Assembly (NCBI GenBank): GCA_944472155.2
Contig: OX235279.1
Coordinates: 60,671,564-60,735,563, forward strand
DNA from: Trichobilharzia szidati
Taxonomy: Eukaryota; Platyhelminthes; Trematoda; Strigeidida; Schistosomatidae
Length of the DNA stretch: 64,000 nucleotides
Direction: 5' to 3'
The translations under genes and the position numbers were made by a program. Numbering within the stretch: position 1 is the stretch's first letter; the number at the start of each line of letters is the position of its first letter. Below the pieces are notes generated by a model. It had not been told where the DNA came from. It did not search any database and saw only the letters and a list, made by a program, of their open reading frames with translations. Below, piece by piece: positions 1 to 10,060 of the stretch.

Positions 1-240
1 TTCAACTCCAATGTGAAGTCAGTGCTACTATACAGATCAGAGACTTGGGGCGTAACGAAAGGGACTTCGAACAAACTACAGACTTTCATCAACATCTGTC
101 TTCGCTCAATACTCAAGATCAGATGGCCGGCCAGAAAAGATCAGCAACAGGGATCTCTGGGAGCAAACCAACTAGGAACCGATTGTGCAATGAATATGCA
201 AGAAGAAATGGAGGTGGATTGGCCATACTCTGAGAAAACT
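1..240 (+). mobile_element. RTE-type non-LTR retrotransposon, 3' part of pol (first segment)
   Basis: The plus-strand reading from base 13 gives KSVLLYRSETWGVTK, then LQTFINICLRSILKIRWP. This is the block just after the reverse transcriptase domain of RTE-clade elements such as schistosome SR2 (family knowledge). The reading decays after about residue 40. It is interrupted at base 240 by an inserted element and resumes at 590. The same block without the insertion occurs at 1733-2050. A dead copy: no start, no RT core. Confidence 0.8.
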
Positions 241-589
241 ACTGTAGCGGTAAATAATTCCCGAAAATTATTGACCACAGCAATCATCACTGAACATTGG
301 ATGCTGACTCTCACTGTTTAGGTCGACTTGTTTGGCTGAAGGCTTCCGGTCAAGCATCCCCGCCATTTGATACTCCATCGTGTCATGTGCATGGACGATC
401 ACTAGCTAGCTAAGCACTCAATACGCTTCACGATTTGGTCCCGAAATATATCCCGTACTTTGGACGACTAAATCTGGTCTTTTGCTTTATCTTCGATGCA
501 CGAGAAACGAATACTATAGAAGTTGCTGGTATAAGATCTTGCGTCAGTATACTCCGTACAATTCGCGAACGTTGATACCGTCAGCTTCC
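241..589. mobile_element. Insertion of about 349 bp inside the RTE copy, possible solo LTR
   Basis: The RTE sequence is continuous up to GAGAAAACT (ending at 240) and resumes as AAACTATCAAGTG from 590. The second RTE copy has GAGGAAACCATCAAGTG with nothing in between. AAACT at 236-240 and 590-594 therefore looks like a 5-bp target duplication. The insert contains TGTAGCGG near its left end and CTTCCA at its right end, so a solo LTR with TG...CA ends is possible, but the duplication and the TG/CA ends are offset by a few bases. No inverted terminal repeats seen. Small ORFs within it (for example 482-670) are not recognisable. Confidence 0.6.
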
Positions 590-835
590 AAACTATCAAG
601 TGACATCACAGTCCAGGCTATCGCTCGAGTGGAACCCGGATGGGAAGTGGCGAGTTGGTCGTCAATGTGAGGATGACATGTAGGAGTTCATGTGAAGAGG
701 AGATAAAAGCATGTGGGCAGACGATGAGCCACGTGAAAACGTTGTCAGATAACCGAACGTGATGGGGACGGGTGTATGAAGCCTCATTTACCCCTGAGAA
801 CTAAGGGAAGCAATAATAGTAATACACTTCATTAA
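590..835 (+). mobile_element. RTE-type non-LTR retrotransposon, 3' end (second segment)
   Basis: Resumes the RTE 3' end with a broken frame: matches to 'RQAL.WNP.GKWRVGR', then 'RRSSCEEEIKACGQT' and 'HVKTLSDNRT', the usual RTE C-terminus. It ends in an AATAAT-type microsatellite tail near 815-830, typical of RTE insertions. It parallels 1825-2050 closely. Confidence 0.75.
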
Positions 836-844
836 TTCCCACTC

Positions 845-1560
845 GAATTTTAGGTTACACCCCAAGTGACTCTTTTTACAAAACCATCAATTCCGTAAAA
901 TACCTAGGCACCATCTACTCACAAAACGTAACATTCAGTCATTAAACAAAATCAGTTGTTTCCAAATGCCGGAGACAGGCATGTTACATCGAAAAATTTA
1001 CACAACTGAGGCTAACGTCCTTTTACACACAGTCGTGGTTCGTCCAGTACTTAATGCTGCCCAATCATCGGTTTTATTCATGGGTATGACAGGGTTCTCA
1101 TTGAAAATATGAAGTGAAGCATTAAACTACGTCTTTTACGCAAATACAAAGAGTTGGCTTACGCGAATGGGTTTAAAAAATATGCACTTCAGCCACTTTG
1201 GTTGAGATGCCTGGAACTCAACCTTACATTCCTCTTTCATCTTTTACACGGCTACATCAAAAGCAGTAATCCAATAGTTCTTAACAATACAAGCATATGT
1301 ACTCTTAGGAATCATGAAAATACTCTATCTACAACACGGTACCCAACGAAACTGTGTCCACGTTTCTTCAAAATGCAGTACAATGAATTATGGAACGGAC
1401 TTCCACTTACTGTATGTAGTTGCCGATCTCCTACTGAATTCCAAAGCCTCCTTAATGAGATCCTGTCAACAAAATTGCATCGGTCTACTTATCCATACTT
1501 CACCCATATAGACTGTTCAACTGATTCTACTACTGACACCAGTGCAGTACCCACAATTTG
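845..1560 (+). mobile_element. CR1/SR1-type non-LTR retrotransposon, C-terminal fragment
   Basis: Frame-shifted plus-strand reading. Bases about 890-1090 give KYLGTIYSQNVTFS, VVSKCRRQACYI and HTVVVRPVLNAAQSS. An open stretch from 1154 to 1561 gives KKYALQPLWLRCLELNLTF then LFHLLHGYIKSSNP and ends with YNELWNGLPLTVC and SPTEFQSLLNEIL. The order 'YLG', 'vlrPvleY.s..w', 'L.L..L..RR...L...yk...G', then 'WN.LP..v...s...F...L' is the CR1/Jockey-type C-terminus (family knowledge). At least two frameshifts; no RT catalytic core here. Confidence 0.75.
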
Positions 1561-1732
1561 AGGAAATTTATTTTCACCAGCTACCGTACTGCATCGAAAA
1601 CGTGATAGAACTAGCCCAATGTTTCTCACAGTGCTAGACCTAAGGTTCTGGCATTCAGCTTATTAGAGATCCTATTAATATTTCATCAAACATGTTTACA
1701 GATTTATAGGACTCTCTATAATTATCCTGGGC

Positions 1733-2055
1733 AACAGGGATCTCTGAAAGGGAACCAACCAGGAACCGATTGTGAAACAAATATGCAGGAGGAAATGAAG
1801 ATGGATTGGCCATACTCTGAGGAAACCATCAAGTGACATCACTAGACAAGCCCTTGAGTGGAACCCGAAAGGGAAGCGGCGAGTTGGTCGTCGGTGCAAG
1901 GGTGACTTGGAGGAGGTCATGTGAAGAGGAGATGAAAACGTGTGGGCAGACATGGAGCCAGGTGAAGACCCTAGCAGAGAACCGAACTCAATGGAGACGC
2001 ACGGCTGAAGCCCTATGTTCCTCTGGGAATTAAAGGATGCAATAATGAATAATAA
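1733..2055 (+). mobile_element. RTE-type non-LTR retrotransposon, 3' end (second copy)
   Basis: Parallels 140-240 plus 590-830 but has no insertion. Bases 1833-2033 read open and include [19 protein letters not shown] in one frame. The neighbouring frame carries RRVGRR and CKGDLEEVM, then EEEMKTCGQTWSQVKTLAE and NRTQWRRTAEALCS, the RTE C-terminus. It ends in an AATAAT tail at about 2040-2058. A dead 3'-end fragment. Confidence 0.78.
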
Positions 2056-2099
2056 TAATCCTAAAGTAGTTGTAAACCTTTTTCCATAATATTAGCAAA

Positions 2100-2830
2100 C
2101 TGTTACTTTGTAATGTCTGAAGCATACCATATAAAAGTGGTCATGCAAACTTAGCAATAATAAGCGTAACCAACCAACTATTTTCCCAAAGTTTATTCGA
2201 CCTACCTTTACCCCAAATCATACCACTATTTATTTCACTCCAGTCAGTAGGTGACTTAATTTGCTCTAGTACTCAAAAGTCCTATACATTGTACTTTTCA
2301 AAACCTTTTAACTACTACCTGTGCAGCAACTGTCTAACCAAACCACTGATTTTCTCTTCCCTTTAAAGTTCAACAAATTGGGTCGGCGTAATTATTTTTA
2401 GAAATATTTATATTAACAACCATACCTTTTAATATCATGCATACAAATGTATGTAATTGGTATAATGTATTGTGCTATTTTTGTATTGAAATGACTGCAT
2501 TCACTCGATAGTTACCCATTTTCACATATTTCTCTAAAATTCACTCTGTTAAAAGTATCAGTATTTTTTTCATTATATAAGTCGATGAGTCACTTTGCAA
2601 TGTATAACGCATACCATATAAAGTCGGCCATGAAAATTTAGCATAACAAGTTCTGCTAACCAGTTGTTTTTCCCAGGACCACTTTACATAACTTTGTCAA
2701 CTATCGTTCCACTACTCATATCACTCTGCTAAATAGAGTATAACTTAGTTGCTCTAATACTAGTTATTTTTATACTTCACAACTCTTAAGGGAAACTTAA
2801 TTTCCTAGTCTTTTGTAGTAACTCACTTGT
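2100..2830. repeat. Diverged direct duplication, about 240 bp per unit, period about 490 bp
   Basis: Bases about 2105-2340 and 2590-2830 align along their length: both contain GCATACCATATAAA, then a 'ggtcatgcaaa..ttagca' block, 'taaccaac/ctaaccag', 'ttttccca', 'ataccac/ttccac' and 'TTGCTCTA'. The copies differ at many positions, so the duplication is old, or both are copies of one dispersed repeat. No coding sequence seen. Confidence 0.6.
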
Positions 2831-5170
2831 TCATATATATGATGATAATTCTGCTAGGAATGTCCTCTGGTATTGTTGTGCCCTGTGACCTGATGAGAAC
2901 CACTTGTCATGAAAGTTGTCAATGTGCAGCATACTGTTTGATTGGGACGGAGTCAAAGCAATGCAATATTACAACTGCACTCATTGTAAAAGGTCTCAGA
3001 GCTTAATGTCAAAAATGTAGGGCGGGTGGTGCATGCTGATCAGCAGATCTGGTAGTGGTCACAAACGTGAATCGCTCCGATCTTTGGGACAACGACAAGC
3101 AGTCTTTGGCAGCTCGAGAATTAAACATGAGTCTAGATACTCTGTAAAAAAATTTAACTCAAAAAGCTACAGTGACCGCACAGACCTAAATTATAAAAAA
3201 TGCTATTGCTACTAACATTTTCAACCCTGCTCAGCTTCTTGTCAGGATGCTACCCTAGTAACAACAGAAGGCAATGGGCGGGTAACAGAACGTTTATTAA
3301 GGAAAATCAACACATATTTATAGAATGTAATGTACATTATTGTAGATTATTGTTAGTAGAAAATACAGTCTTTTGATTGGTTGTTTCTCACAGAAAGTTA
3401 ACCTTGCATCTCTTTGTGGCTGTGTCAGATCATCCATAAGCTAATTGTATCCGCCTACGCAAAGCCTTTGTTCTCATTTTCTCACTACCAATATTGGGGA
3501 CATAAATATTGACGTCAATTAATGTCTACCAACTTTGGCTAACAGCCAGCTCTCACCACACCCTAAGGGCCATGTGCAAAGTCTCCAGACATCTTGTAGA
3601 TCAGCATATCCTACAAGTTCTAATATTTCAAGCCGATTCTCTCTTAAATGTCACTTATATACTTCACGACAATCCCATTATCTAATTACTATTGTACTCT
3701 ATTTTATCTCAACTTCCTAGGGTGTTAATGAAGCTAAGTTTTCGTTCACATTATTCGTTGATTTGATGAAGAAAAAACATAACAGCAGCACCCAAGTTTG
3801 AGAATAATTATATTTTCATTGAAATTGTCATATTTTTCCATATTAATACCAATATGATTTGCAGTGAACATTGCAAATGTGTACTAAATTCCAAGGATCC
3901 CCACATACTCCTAGTATTTGTGAATGTGCTTTCAGTGATTTAATATCCATAATTGCATTTATTTACATTATGCAGCTTCCCGGGACGTTATTCTCTTTTA
4001 GGAAGAGCGGCCAATCGGACAAATGTGTGGAATAAAAAAGGACATTTTCGGGAAAACGGGGAAGTAAAGACGCTATTTCCTTTCAAAGGGGAAGAACCGA
4101 TTAAATGGGCAAATTAGGGGAAAGCATGGAAAATTTCACTGTATGCAAGAGGTTACTGATAAATTGTAGGTAGTTCAATTTTTCTGTCGAGATTACGTTA
4201 CCATTACTTCAGTTGATGCGGTTTTCTTAATGTAATTACGTCAACAGTTTCCTATTCAATCTTTTCACAAAATCTGACAAGCAGAACACAGAAGGAAGTG
4301 CTAACACTCAAAAGTAAGAATGGCAGTAGAAATAACCTGACTGCTTAAGTGATTTCCGTCATACACTAATCAAGACAGACCCACTCGCATACATATGTAT
4401 GTATGAATGTATGCGTTATATACATGCATAAACATTAAGAATAGTGGCCAATAGATTGATTAGTATTAGATTGCAGTCACACTGAGAAATCGACTTGTGA
4501 CTTGTTATTGTCCGTTTGACTGTGATAATCTAAAGGGTCAGTGTACTTGCAAATAATGTCACTCATGTGACTCATCGTTTAACAAGGAAGGTGTTATATG
4601 TGGGTTCATGCTTACTGACCAATCAGTGGAGTTTATGAAAACATAAGTGGTCGATATTAATCTCAGCGTAGTTTAGTTGGCTTGCAGTCACACATTGTGT
4701 GCGCACTTTTAAACTGTACACAAGGCAGGTAAGTGGCGGCTGTGGTGCAATTACAATTTTTCCCTGGTGTAACCATAAATACCCTTTATTAAGTATGAAA
4801 AGTTTACCTCAATGTAACCAACGTTTGAACTGCCGTAACAGTACATTTTACAGAAGGATTAAACGTATTTATGAGCGGTTATTGACCGAGATCTCTGTTA
4901 CGTCGACGTTAACGTAGGATGACACCCATAGACTCACCGAAATAGTGTAGGGGGCTCACCGAAGTTAGTTGCTGGAAGGCCACTGAATATCACATCTTAC
5001 TGCTTTATTTAGGGCCTGTCTTACTTAAGGACACTATGCCACCCAGAACATACCGCAAACTCCAAAGACTTAGTTTAGCGGTTTACCTTCACCAGATAAC
5101 GTCGTCATAGCTTTCAGTAGACCTGGTCTCATAACGCAGATAAACAAGTAAAGACTAACATTCAGACCTT
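2831..5170. other. Non-coding stretch, nothing firmly recognised
   Basis: Contains only short open readings. Bases 3000-3540 have a somewhat different, more GC-rich texture and may be an old repeat. The reading 4699-4917 holds a good donor (AGGCAG/gtaagt at about 4727) and lies upstream of the DUF4806-like gene, but no homologous domain could be recognised. Confidence 0.4.
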
Positions 5171-5347
5171 ATGCAGATGCTTGTGTGTGGGCCATCTAAA
5201 TACCCTAACACCAATTTCATAGAGACTCTGATGTCACCGACAACCAGGCAGCGCACTCATTTAATATTCTTACTCCTTCCGCACTTCCAGCCAACAAATG
5301 CCAGTGGCGACGTCGACACCAGTCACACAGCCAATTCAGTAGACTAT
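5171..5347 (+). CDS. Candidate upstream exon of the DUF4806-like gene
   Basis: An open reading beginning with ATG at 5171 gives MQMLVCGPSKYPNTNFIETL and runs to NSVDY. A splice here would use a possible 22-base intron (5348-5369, gtattt...ttaccag) joining in phase 0 to the next exon. A 22-base intron would be extremely short. The alternative is that this reading is chance or belongs to a transcript spliced otherwise. No domain is recognised. Placement in the gene is inferred only from adjacency and matching phase. Confidence 0.3.
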
Positions 5348-5369
5348 GTATTTTATTTTTAATTACCAG

Positions 5370-5618
5370 TTACTTTGCGGTAACAAGGATTCCATTATTA
5401 AATTGGTTACCGAGTTACACTCCCTCAAAGGAGAAGTGCAGTCCCTTATTAAAGTGGTGGCGCAGTCAGTTTCAATTAATAGGTCAAGCAACGTGTCCAT
5501 CTTGGGAACCAGTAAATCTTCCATTGATAATAGTCAACTGGAATTCCCTTTGTCAATTGAAGAAGAGTTAAACCAACTGGAAGCGTCACATAAAACCCCA
5601 GAATTCAATGATTCATTC
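5370..5618 (+). CDS. DUF4806-like protein, exon with coiled coil and first part of the domain
   Basis: Frame at 5370 reads LLCGNKDSIIKLVTELHSLK, then GEVQSLIKVVAQ, a heptad-like helix expected to form a coiled coil, then a Ser/Asn-rich linker. It ends in EFPLSIEEELNQLEASHK followed by TPEFNDSF. 'FPL...EEL..LE..L....F...' is the beginning of DUF4806 (family knowledge). It ends at a consensus donor (TTC/gtaagt, 5619) in phase 0; the following 33 bases contain an in-frame stop and end in TTTAG. Function of the family is unknown, and members are often lineage-expanded. It may be a host gene or a domesticated or transposon-linked one. Confidence 0.55.
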
Positions 5619-5651
5619 GTAAGTTTACAATTAAGCTTCTATTACGTTTAG
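5619..5651 (+). other. 33-base micro-intron
   Basis: Runs from gtaagt to ttacgtttag. It is a multiple of three but contains an in-frame TAG as its last three bases. Removing it joins two halves of a DUF4806-like domain in phase 0, which is the main evidence. Very short introns of roughly this size are known in schistosomes. Confidence 0.6.
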
Positions 5652-5870
5652 ATGATGAAAATGGTTGGCAATTTATCGTTTAGCCCACAGTCTTCGTTGA
5701 GGAGAATGCTTAATTACAATTGGAAACATAAGTTGTCAAGTCGCTTCACTGCGTTTGGAAGACCAACGGAATGGGTAGGAGCGGTGAATCAATCAAAAAA
5801 CACTATGATGCACAGTTATCTCGAGGAATTTACTCACAGGAATTGGTTTAACCTAACCATTTGGACTTCT
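5652..5870 (+). CDS. DUF4806-like protein, exon with the rest of the domain
   Basis: Reads MMKMVGNLSFSPQSSLRRML, then a helix to HKLSSRFTAFGRP and WVGAVNQSKNTMMHSYLEEF. This follows the DUF4806 pattern 'l...lgg.s...a.rril..l....l....t..G.........f..l.....i..a', directly continuing the preceding exon. The open frame continues to 5999, but the similarity stops near 5845. A plausible donor is ACTTCT/gtgaga at 5871, phase 0. Whether the gene is active cannot be told from sequence alone; the absence of internal stops favours a real or recent gene. Confidence 0.55.
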
Positions 5871-6379
5871 GTGAGAGATTTGAAGCATTTTTCAGGACAT
5901 GTGCAAGGCAGTTATTCCATGTTACTGCTTTTTAGCGTTGCGTTACTCATACATAAACGCCATTTTCAAATTACGCACTTCTGCTTAGGACACACCTGAA
6001 TGGTTGATAGAGATTTGTCAAGGTTCTTGTTAGGTAGTTTCATTTTGGGCTGATAAAGTCACCCGTTTATTTTGGTTTTTATATTTTTGTGGTTTCCGTT
6101 GACGTTATGATCACTTGTTTGGAGAGTTTTTACCATCAGGTTAGTTAATTCATTTCATTTAATTGTTTCATACCTTGCTTTCATATGTCGTTGCAGTATT
6201 TCAGTTACTTTTCACATTTTAGTGCAATAACACTATGTTCAATGTTGGAAATTATATATATGGACATGTTCGGGGTCGCAGAAGCTGCTGTTTCCAGTTC
6301 ATATGTTGTTTGCCACCATTACTGCAGGTTCGAGTGGTTTGTTCATCTGTAGAAACCTGGAGAGAATAATATTTTTCAG

Positions 6380-6469
6380 GCTAATGTTGACGGCATACAA
6401 CAGTCTGCGAGCCAGTCTGGTGAAGAAAGCACGATCAGAGTTGATATGAGTGAGGGTGTCGAAGAATAA
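6380..6469 (+). CDS. Candidate last exon of the DUF4806-like gene (acidic tail)
   Basis: A strong acceptor (atatttttcag, ending at 6379) is followed in phase 0 by 29 codons and a stop: ANVDGIQQSASQSGEES then TIRVDMSEGVEE. A short acidic/serine tail is typical of a terminal exon. The link to the DUF4806 exon 510 bases upstream rests on phase compatibility only. Confidence 0.35.
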   Translation, partial: ANVDGIQQSASQSGEESTIRVDMSEGVEE

Positions 6470-7130
6470 ATTAGATCCAGAGAAATTAGAACGTGGGTTG
6501 AAGTTTAAAAAGCTTTGAGACTTTTCGAGGAGAGTATTACATTAGTGTGCCCATTATCAGATCACAAATACCTGAATTCTGTGATGGAACTTAAATGAAA
6601 CAAGGATGAACCACATTTGAAGTATAAATGTATTGTGATTTTGTGTATTTCTGGAAACCAAAATAAATGGGAAAGCATTTGGAAACCCCCAAAGAAGAGT
6701 AAGTGTGACCTATGTTGTTAATGCTTAAGGTGCTAGATCCATATTCATGAATTAGATTTGACTGCAGTAAAGCCAGTGTTAACAGCTATTCATAATTTTG
6801 CAGATGATTTAAAAAGCTAAATAAATACGATGCTCTGCTGAGTTTGAGAACTGCCCTAATTGAAGCTAAGACTTTAAGTAACAAGAATAACCTTTCGGAT
6901 TGTGGTCTACAACCAGTCTTTTGAAGTTAAAACAAGTTGAGATGATTATTTTGGATGTAAACACTGACTGAATACCAATTGCTTGTTTCGGTCAAGATAA
7001 TCAAATTCTCATTAACCGGATATCTGCAATTTCTTGGTGTCTATAATTACGGAGTGTATATGATGTCCAAGAAAATTCTAAATCAATTGTACTTAAACCA
7101 GTCGTCTTTTTCTGATCCTAATTGGTGAAA
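6470..7130 (+). pseudogene. Decayed coding-like sequence, family not recognised
   Basis: Conceptual translation across frames gives protein-like runs: KLDPEKLERGLKFKKL then stop; VCPLSDHKYLNSVMELK then stop; NKDEPHLKYKCIVILCISG followed by NQNKWESIWKPPKKS; and KPVLTAIHNFADDLKS with, after a frameshift, KLNKYDALLSLRTALIEAKT. The third run stops at a consensus donor (AAGA/gtaagt near 6700) and the fourth follows a ctgcag acceptor near 6766, so this may be an intron-bearing pseudogene rather than a transposon. No family identified. Confidence 0.35.
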
Positions 7131-7945
7131 CATTTGTTGATACTATTAAAGGAATAGGTAGCAAAGTAGTATGTTCTGTGGTGGATAACCGCAGTAGTTA
7201 TATTTCGGATTAGTATCGTACGTTTAACTGTTATAATCCTATGTATATAGTTTTTTCATCGTGGTGCATAACGGCATATAAAAATCAGAGGCATACTGTC
7301 TTCTGTAGATTTGCATTTACTTTATAAGTGTCTGAGAATAGTGAGTCGGTTTCTGTTGCACTGATTGGATGAACGCCTATGAATGCATTCTTGAAGTGAG
7401 AAGAGGGTCTTTTTATCCAGAAAATCCTCAGGATTTCCACTTTTACTGCGAAATTCGAAGATTGCTACTCACTAAGGTAGTAGGTTCAGGAGATAACCTT
7501 GTACGGGAACTATTTTAAAGCAGCTAAGTTGCTTCAGATGATGACGCATAGAACGGATAATACCTGTTCTGTGAATCATCCGATTGGGAACCCTGATCTT
7601 CCCAGCAGGTGAATTTGATACCACCATAATTCCACGTTAAATCTCTGTCTGGTAAGTCCAGCTGTCCCGAAATACTGCCAAAGTTTCATGAGTTGCATCT
7701 GTAGCAGCATCTTCCTCACTCGTTCAGATAAAAAAGACCTGTTGGTTCGCTACGTGATTGCTGTGAAGCCGAGTAAATAACACTCGTCCATGCCTGTACA
7801 AATGGTTTGTCCTGCATAGATATGAATAAATATATTATTATTAAATTAAAAGTTCCAGGTAAAGTTGATAACCTTTTATTTATGTTGTCTATTGCTTTGT
7901 TAATCTAATTGTTCTTGTTCTGTTTGGCAGATATTGTTACTGTCT
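7131..7945. other. Non-coding, nothing recognised
   Basis: No long open reading and no repeat structure seen. Somewhat GC-richer near 7550-7790, possibly an eroded repeat. Confidence 0.4.
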
Positions 7946-7970
7946 TATATATATATATATATATATATAT
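7946..7970. repeat. (TA)n microsatellite
   Basis: About twelve uninterrupted TA units immediately beside the end of the gypsy integrase fossil. Directly visible. Confidence 0.95.
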
Positions 7971-7974
7971 GAGC

Positions 7975-8610
7975 GCCAGTTCATCGGCGATCACCAAACG
8001 GTTACGTTATCCCAAAACATATACGACATGGTGGATTTTTCAAAGGGTGATGGTAGCGCCTGAACTTCAACGGGGAGAGGAATTCTTCACCAAACAATAG
8101 CAGCAGTGGGGAAAAACCCGTGGTTGGATGGATGGAAGAGCAGTAGGCAAATAGGCACTGAGGTAGTGTGCCGTCCCAGGAGTCGGTTGAGAAGAGCTCG
8201 TAGTATACTCTTGATTGTGCGATTAGTGCGTTTGACCAGGCCGTTTCACTCTGGATAATAGGCAGTCGTGTGTGTTCCGGGTACCAAATATCTTGCAGAT
8301 GTGATGAACAAGTTGGTTCTTAAAAGCAGCACCTTGATCGTAATGCACAAACTGTATGGCACCAAAAGCGAGTAATCCAGTTGTCAGTGAAGGCCCTGGC
8401 CTCTACAATTGCATCTTATTGTTGCAGAGACACACCATTTTGTAAAAATGTCAACTATCGCTAAGATACATAGGCTCTCTCATTTTGAGATTGGAAGTAG
8501 CCCCATTATATCAAAGCGGTTACGCTGACTTGGTGCTTTGGTTAACATGGGTACAAAGAATATATGTATGAAATTCGGGCACTGTGGTAGTAAGTAATTG
8601 CATATTACTT
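7975..8610 (-). mobile_element. Ty3/gypsy integrase fossil
   Basis: The minus strand, read across frameshifts, gives VDIFTKWCVSATIRC, then EARAFTDNWITRFGAIQFVH, YDQGA, HHICKIFGT, HTTAYYPE, NGLVKRTNRTIKSILRALL and finally HGFFPTAAIVW. This is the Ty3/gypsy integrase core in order: first Asp (VDIFTKW), second Asp (YDQG), Glu (YYPE.NG) and the 'NRT.K' helix (family knowledge). Several frameshifts and stops make it dead. It is the downstream part of the pol whose RT/RNase H lies at about 9290-10060; a PLE separates the two. Confidence 0.8.
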
Positions 8611-8614
8611 TGTT

Positions 8615-9260
8615 CACTAGATGTATCACACAGTGAAACAGTATTATTTACTGAATGACGTTCCGAACAAAATTTATTGTTCATAATCCTATCAAATGTA
8701 ATATCACGACTTTGAAACTTGAGTTTTATACTATTCTTTGTTTTCTCCTATTTGTCGTAGGGGTATTAGAATTTTCCAGATATCTGGAACAGGTGTTGAA
8801 TCATTCCTATTACACGTGTTTGCAGTTGATTCGATAAACAAAGCTTCCGTTATCAATCTCTCCCTCCATCCCGTTATATTAGATTTTAAAACTGTCATCT
8901 TATCCCATCCTATTGTATGGTTGTGTGCAATTGCATGTAGTGCCATAGCTGAACTATTCTCTAGATTTCTTATTTTATTTTGGGTTAACCCATCTACATT
9001 TTGTCAGGTTTTTATGTTCGGCTAGTCCGACTGACCCTGTTCTACTAGTTTGACCTATGTATGTGACCTGACAATCATTGCAGGGTATTAGATGAACTGA
9101 ATTGTTTTGTTTTACAGGTTCCACAGGATCCTTTGACCGACAAAGCTTGCTTCTTATTGAGTTTGTGGGTTTAAATGACACTTTTATTCCTGCCTTGTTA
9201 AGGACCCTGCGTAAGGTTTCCGAGGTTCCTTCCTTGTATGGAATTACTACTGATGATTTA
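8615..9260 (-). mobile_element. Penelope-like element, GIY-YIG endonuclease end, inserted in gypsy pol
   Basis: Minus-strand reading from about 9250: SETLRRVLNKAGIKVSFKP, then SVHLIPCNDCQVTYIGQTSR and EHKNLTKCRWVNPK, then (8946 downward) ALHAIAHNHTIGWDKMTVLK, RERLITEALFIESTANTCN and STPVPDIWKILIP. 'IPC..C...YIGQT.R' and the 'EALFIE.T..ACNR...P.PDIW' block are the GIY-YIG endonuclease and C-terminal block of PLEs. At its end (8620-8700) is a copy of the PLE terminal arm (TATTTACTGAATGACGTTCC, TTTATTGTTCATAATC). Dead copy with stops. Confidence 0.82.
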
Positions 9261-9289
9261 ATTTCCCTATTGTTGGCGTCGTCAGTATT

Positions 9290-10060
9290 ATTATTATTAT
9301 CACAGCAACCATTACGATACTATGTGATCCATCCAGACCCGAAATTTGCGATAATAAATAATGGTGAAAATTATTGAGAAAGTACATAAGAGACAAGATC
9401 TCACTCTGAGTCGTCTGTCTCCTGTCCACCGTCCGGCCAGCTGATATTGTTACTCACACTTACCCGTAAGACATCACCTGTGAGAAGAGAGCTTCTATTG
9501 CCTACATAGTATTGTCAGTATACACGATGAAGAGGCCGCCTCTATACGACGTATCCGGAAACAAGATGGACATTAAAAATGTTTTAACTGTACTAAGTGC
9601 TGTCTGACACTCGTTAGTCTAGGCAAACTTCCGTCCCTTTTCTGTTAATCGATGGAGGAAGGCTGTTATACTGGCGAAATTGTGAACGAGATGAAGGTAG
9701 CACAAAGTGAACCCTATAAAAGTGCGTATATACGCCGTCGGTTTCGGGGTGGGCTAGTTCAGCATCGCTTCCACCTTGCTTATCTCTCTGTTATCTCCTT
9801 GTGGAGTTGTGTCATAACCAGGAAGTGTGCTAAACTTCTGCAGGAAATGATATCTAGAGGCTTTCAGAGCGAGCCATCTTTCTCCTAAATAAAACGACGG
9901 GGGATGGCCAGAACGACGTAGGCAGTTTTCTTACTTTCGTCTGTAGAACTTCGGCAATCCTCATGTCCAAATGTCGTTGATAGCGAAAGGGAACCTCACG
10001 TGACTGTCAGTATAATTTGTTAGAAATGAATGACATGATATAATACATCTCAACTACACA
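9290..10060 (-). mobile_element. Ty3/gypsy reverse transcriptase / RNase H fossil
   Basis: Minus-strand readings across frames: SKVEAMLN then PTPKPTAYIRTFIGFTLCYL, HNFASITAFLHRLTEKGRK, FAWTNEC; lower down EILSLMYFLNNFHHYLLSQ followed by SGLDGSHSIV. These match the gypsy order 'P.P.....R.FLGL..YYR.FI.NFA.I..PLH.LT.KG..F.WT..C' and RNase H 'REILA.VYFL..FRHYLLG'. Together with the integrase at 7975-8610 this is one minus-strand pol split by a PLE. Confidence 0.75.

Noticed and set aside
8640..8700. Hammerhead ribozyme in the Penelope terminal arm (TACTGATGACGTTTCG in other copies)
   Set aside because: CTGATGA is present in some arms, but no GAAA core strand follows at a usable distance on the same strand.
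8738..9025. Plus-strand reading of 95 codons
   Set aside because: It is the antisense of the PLE endonuclease on the minus strand.
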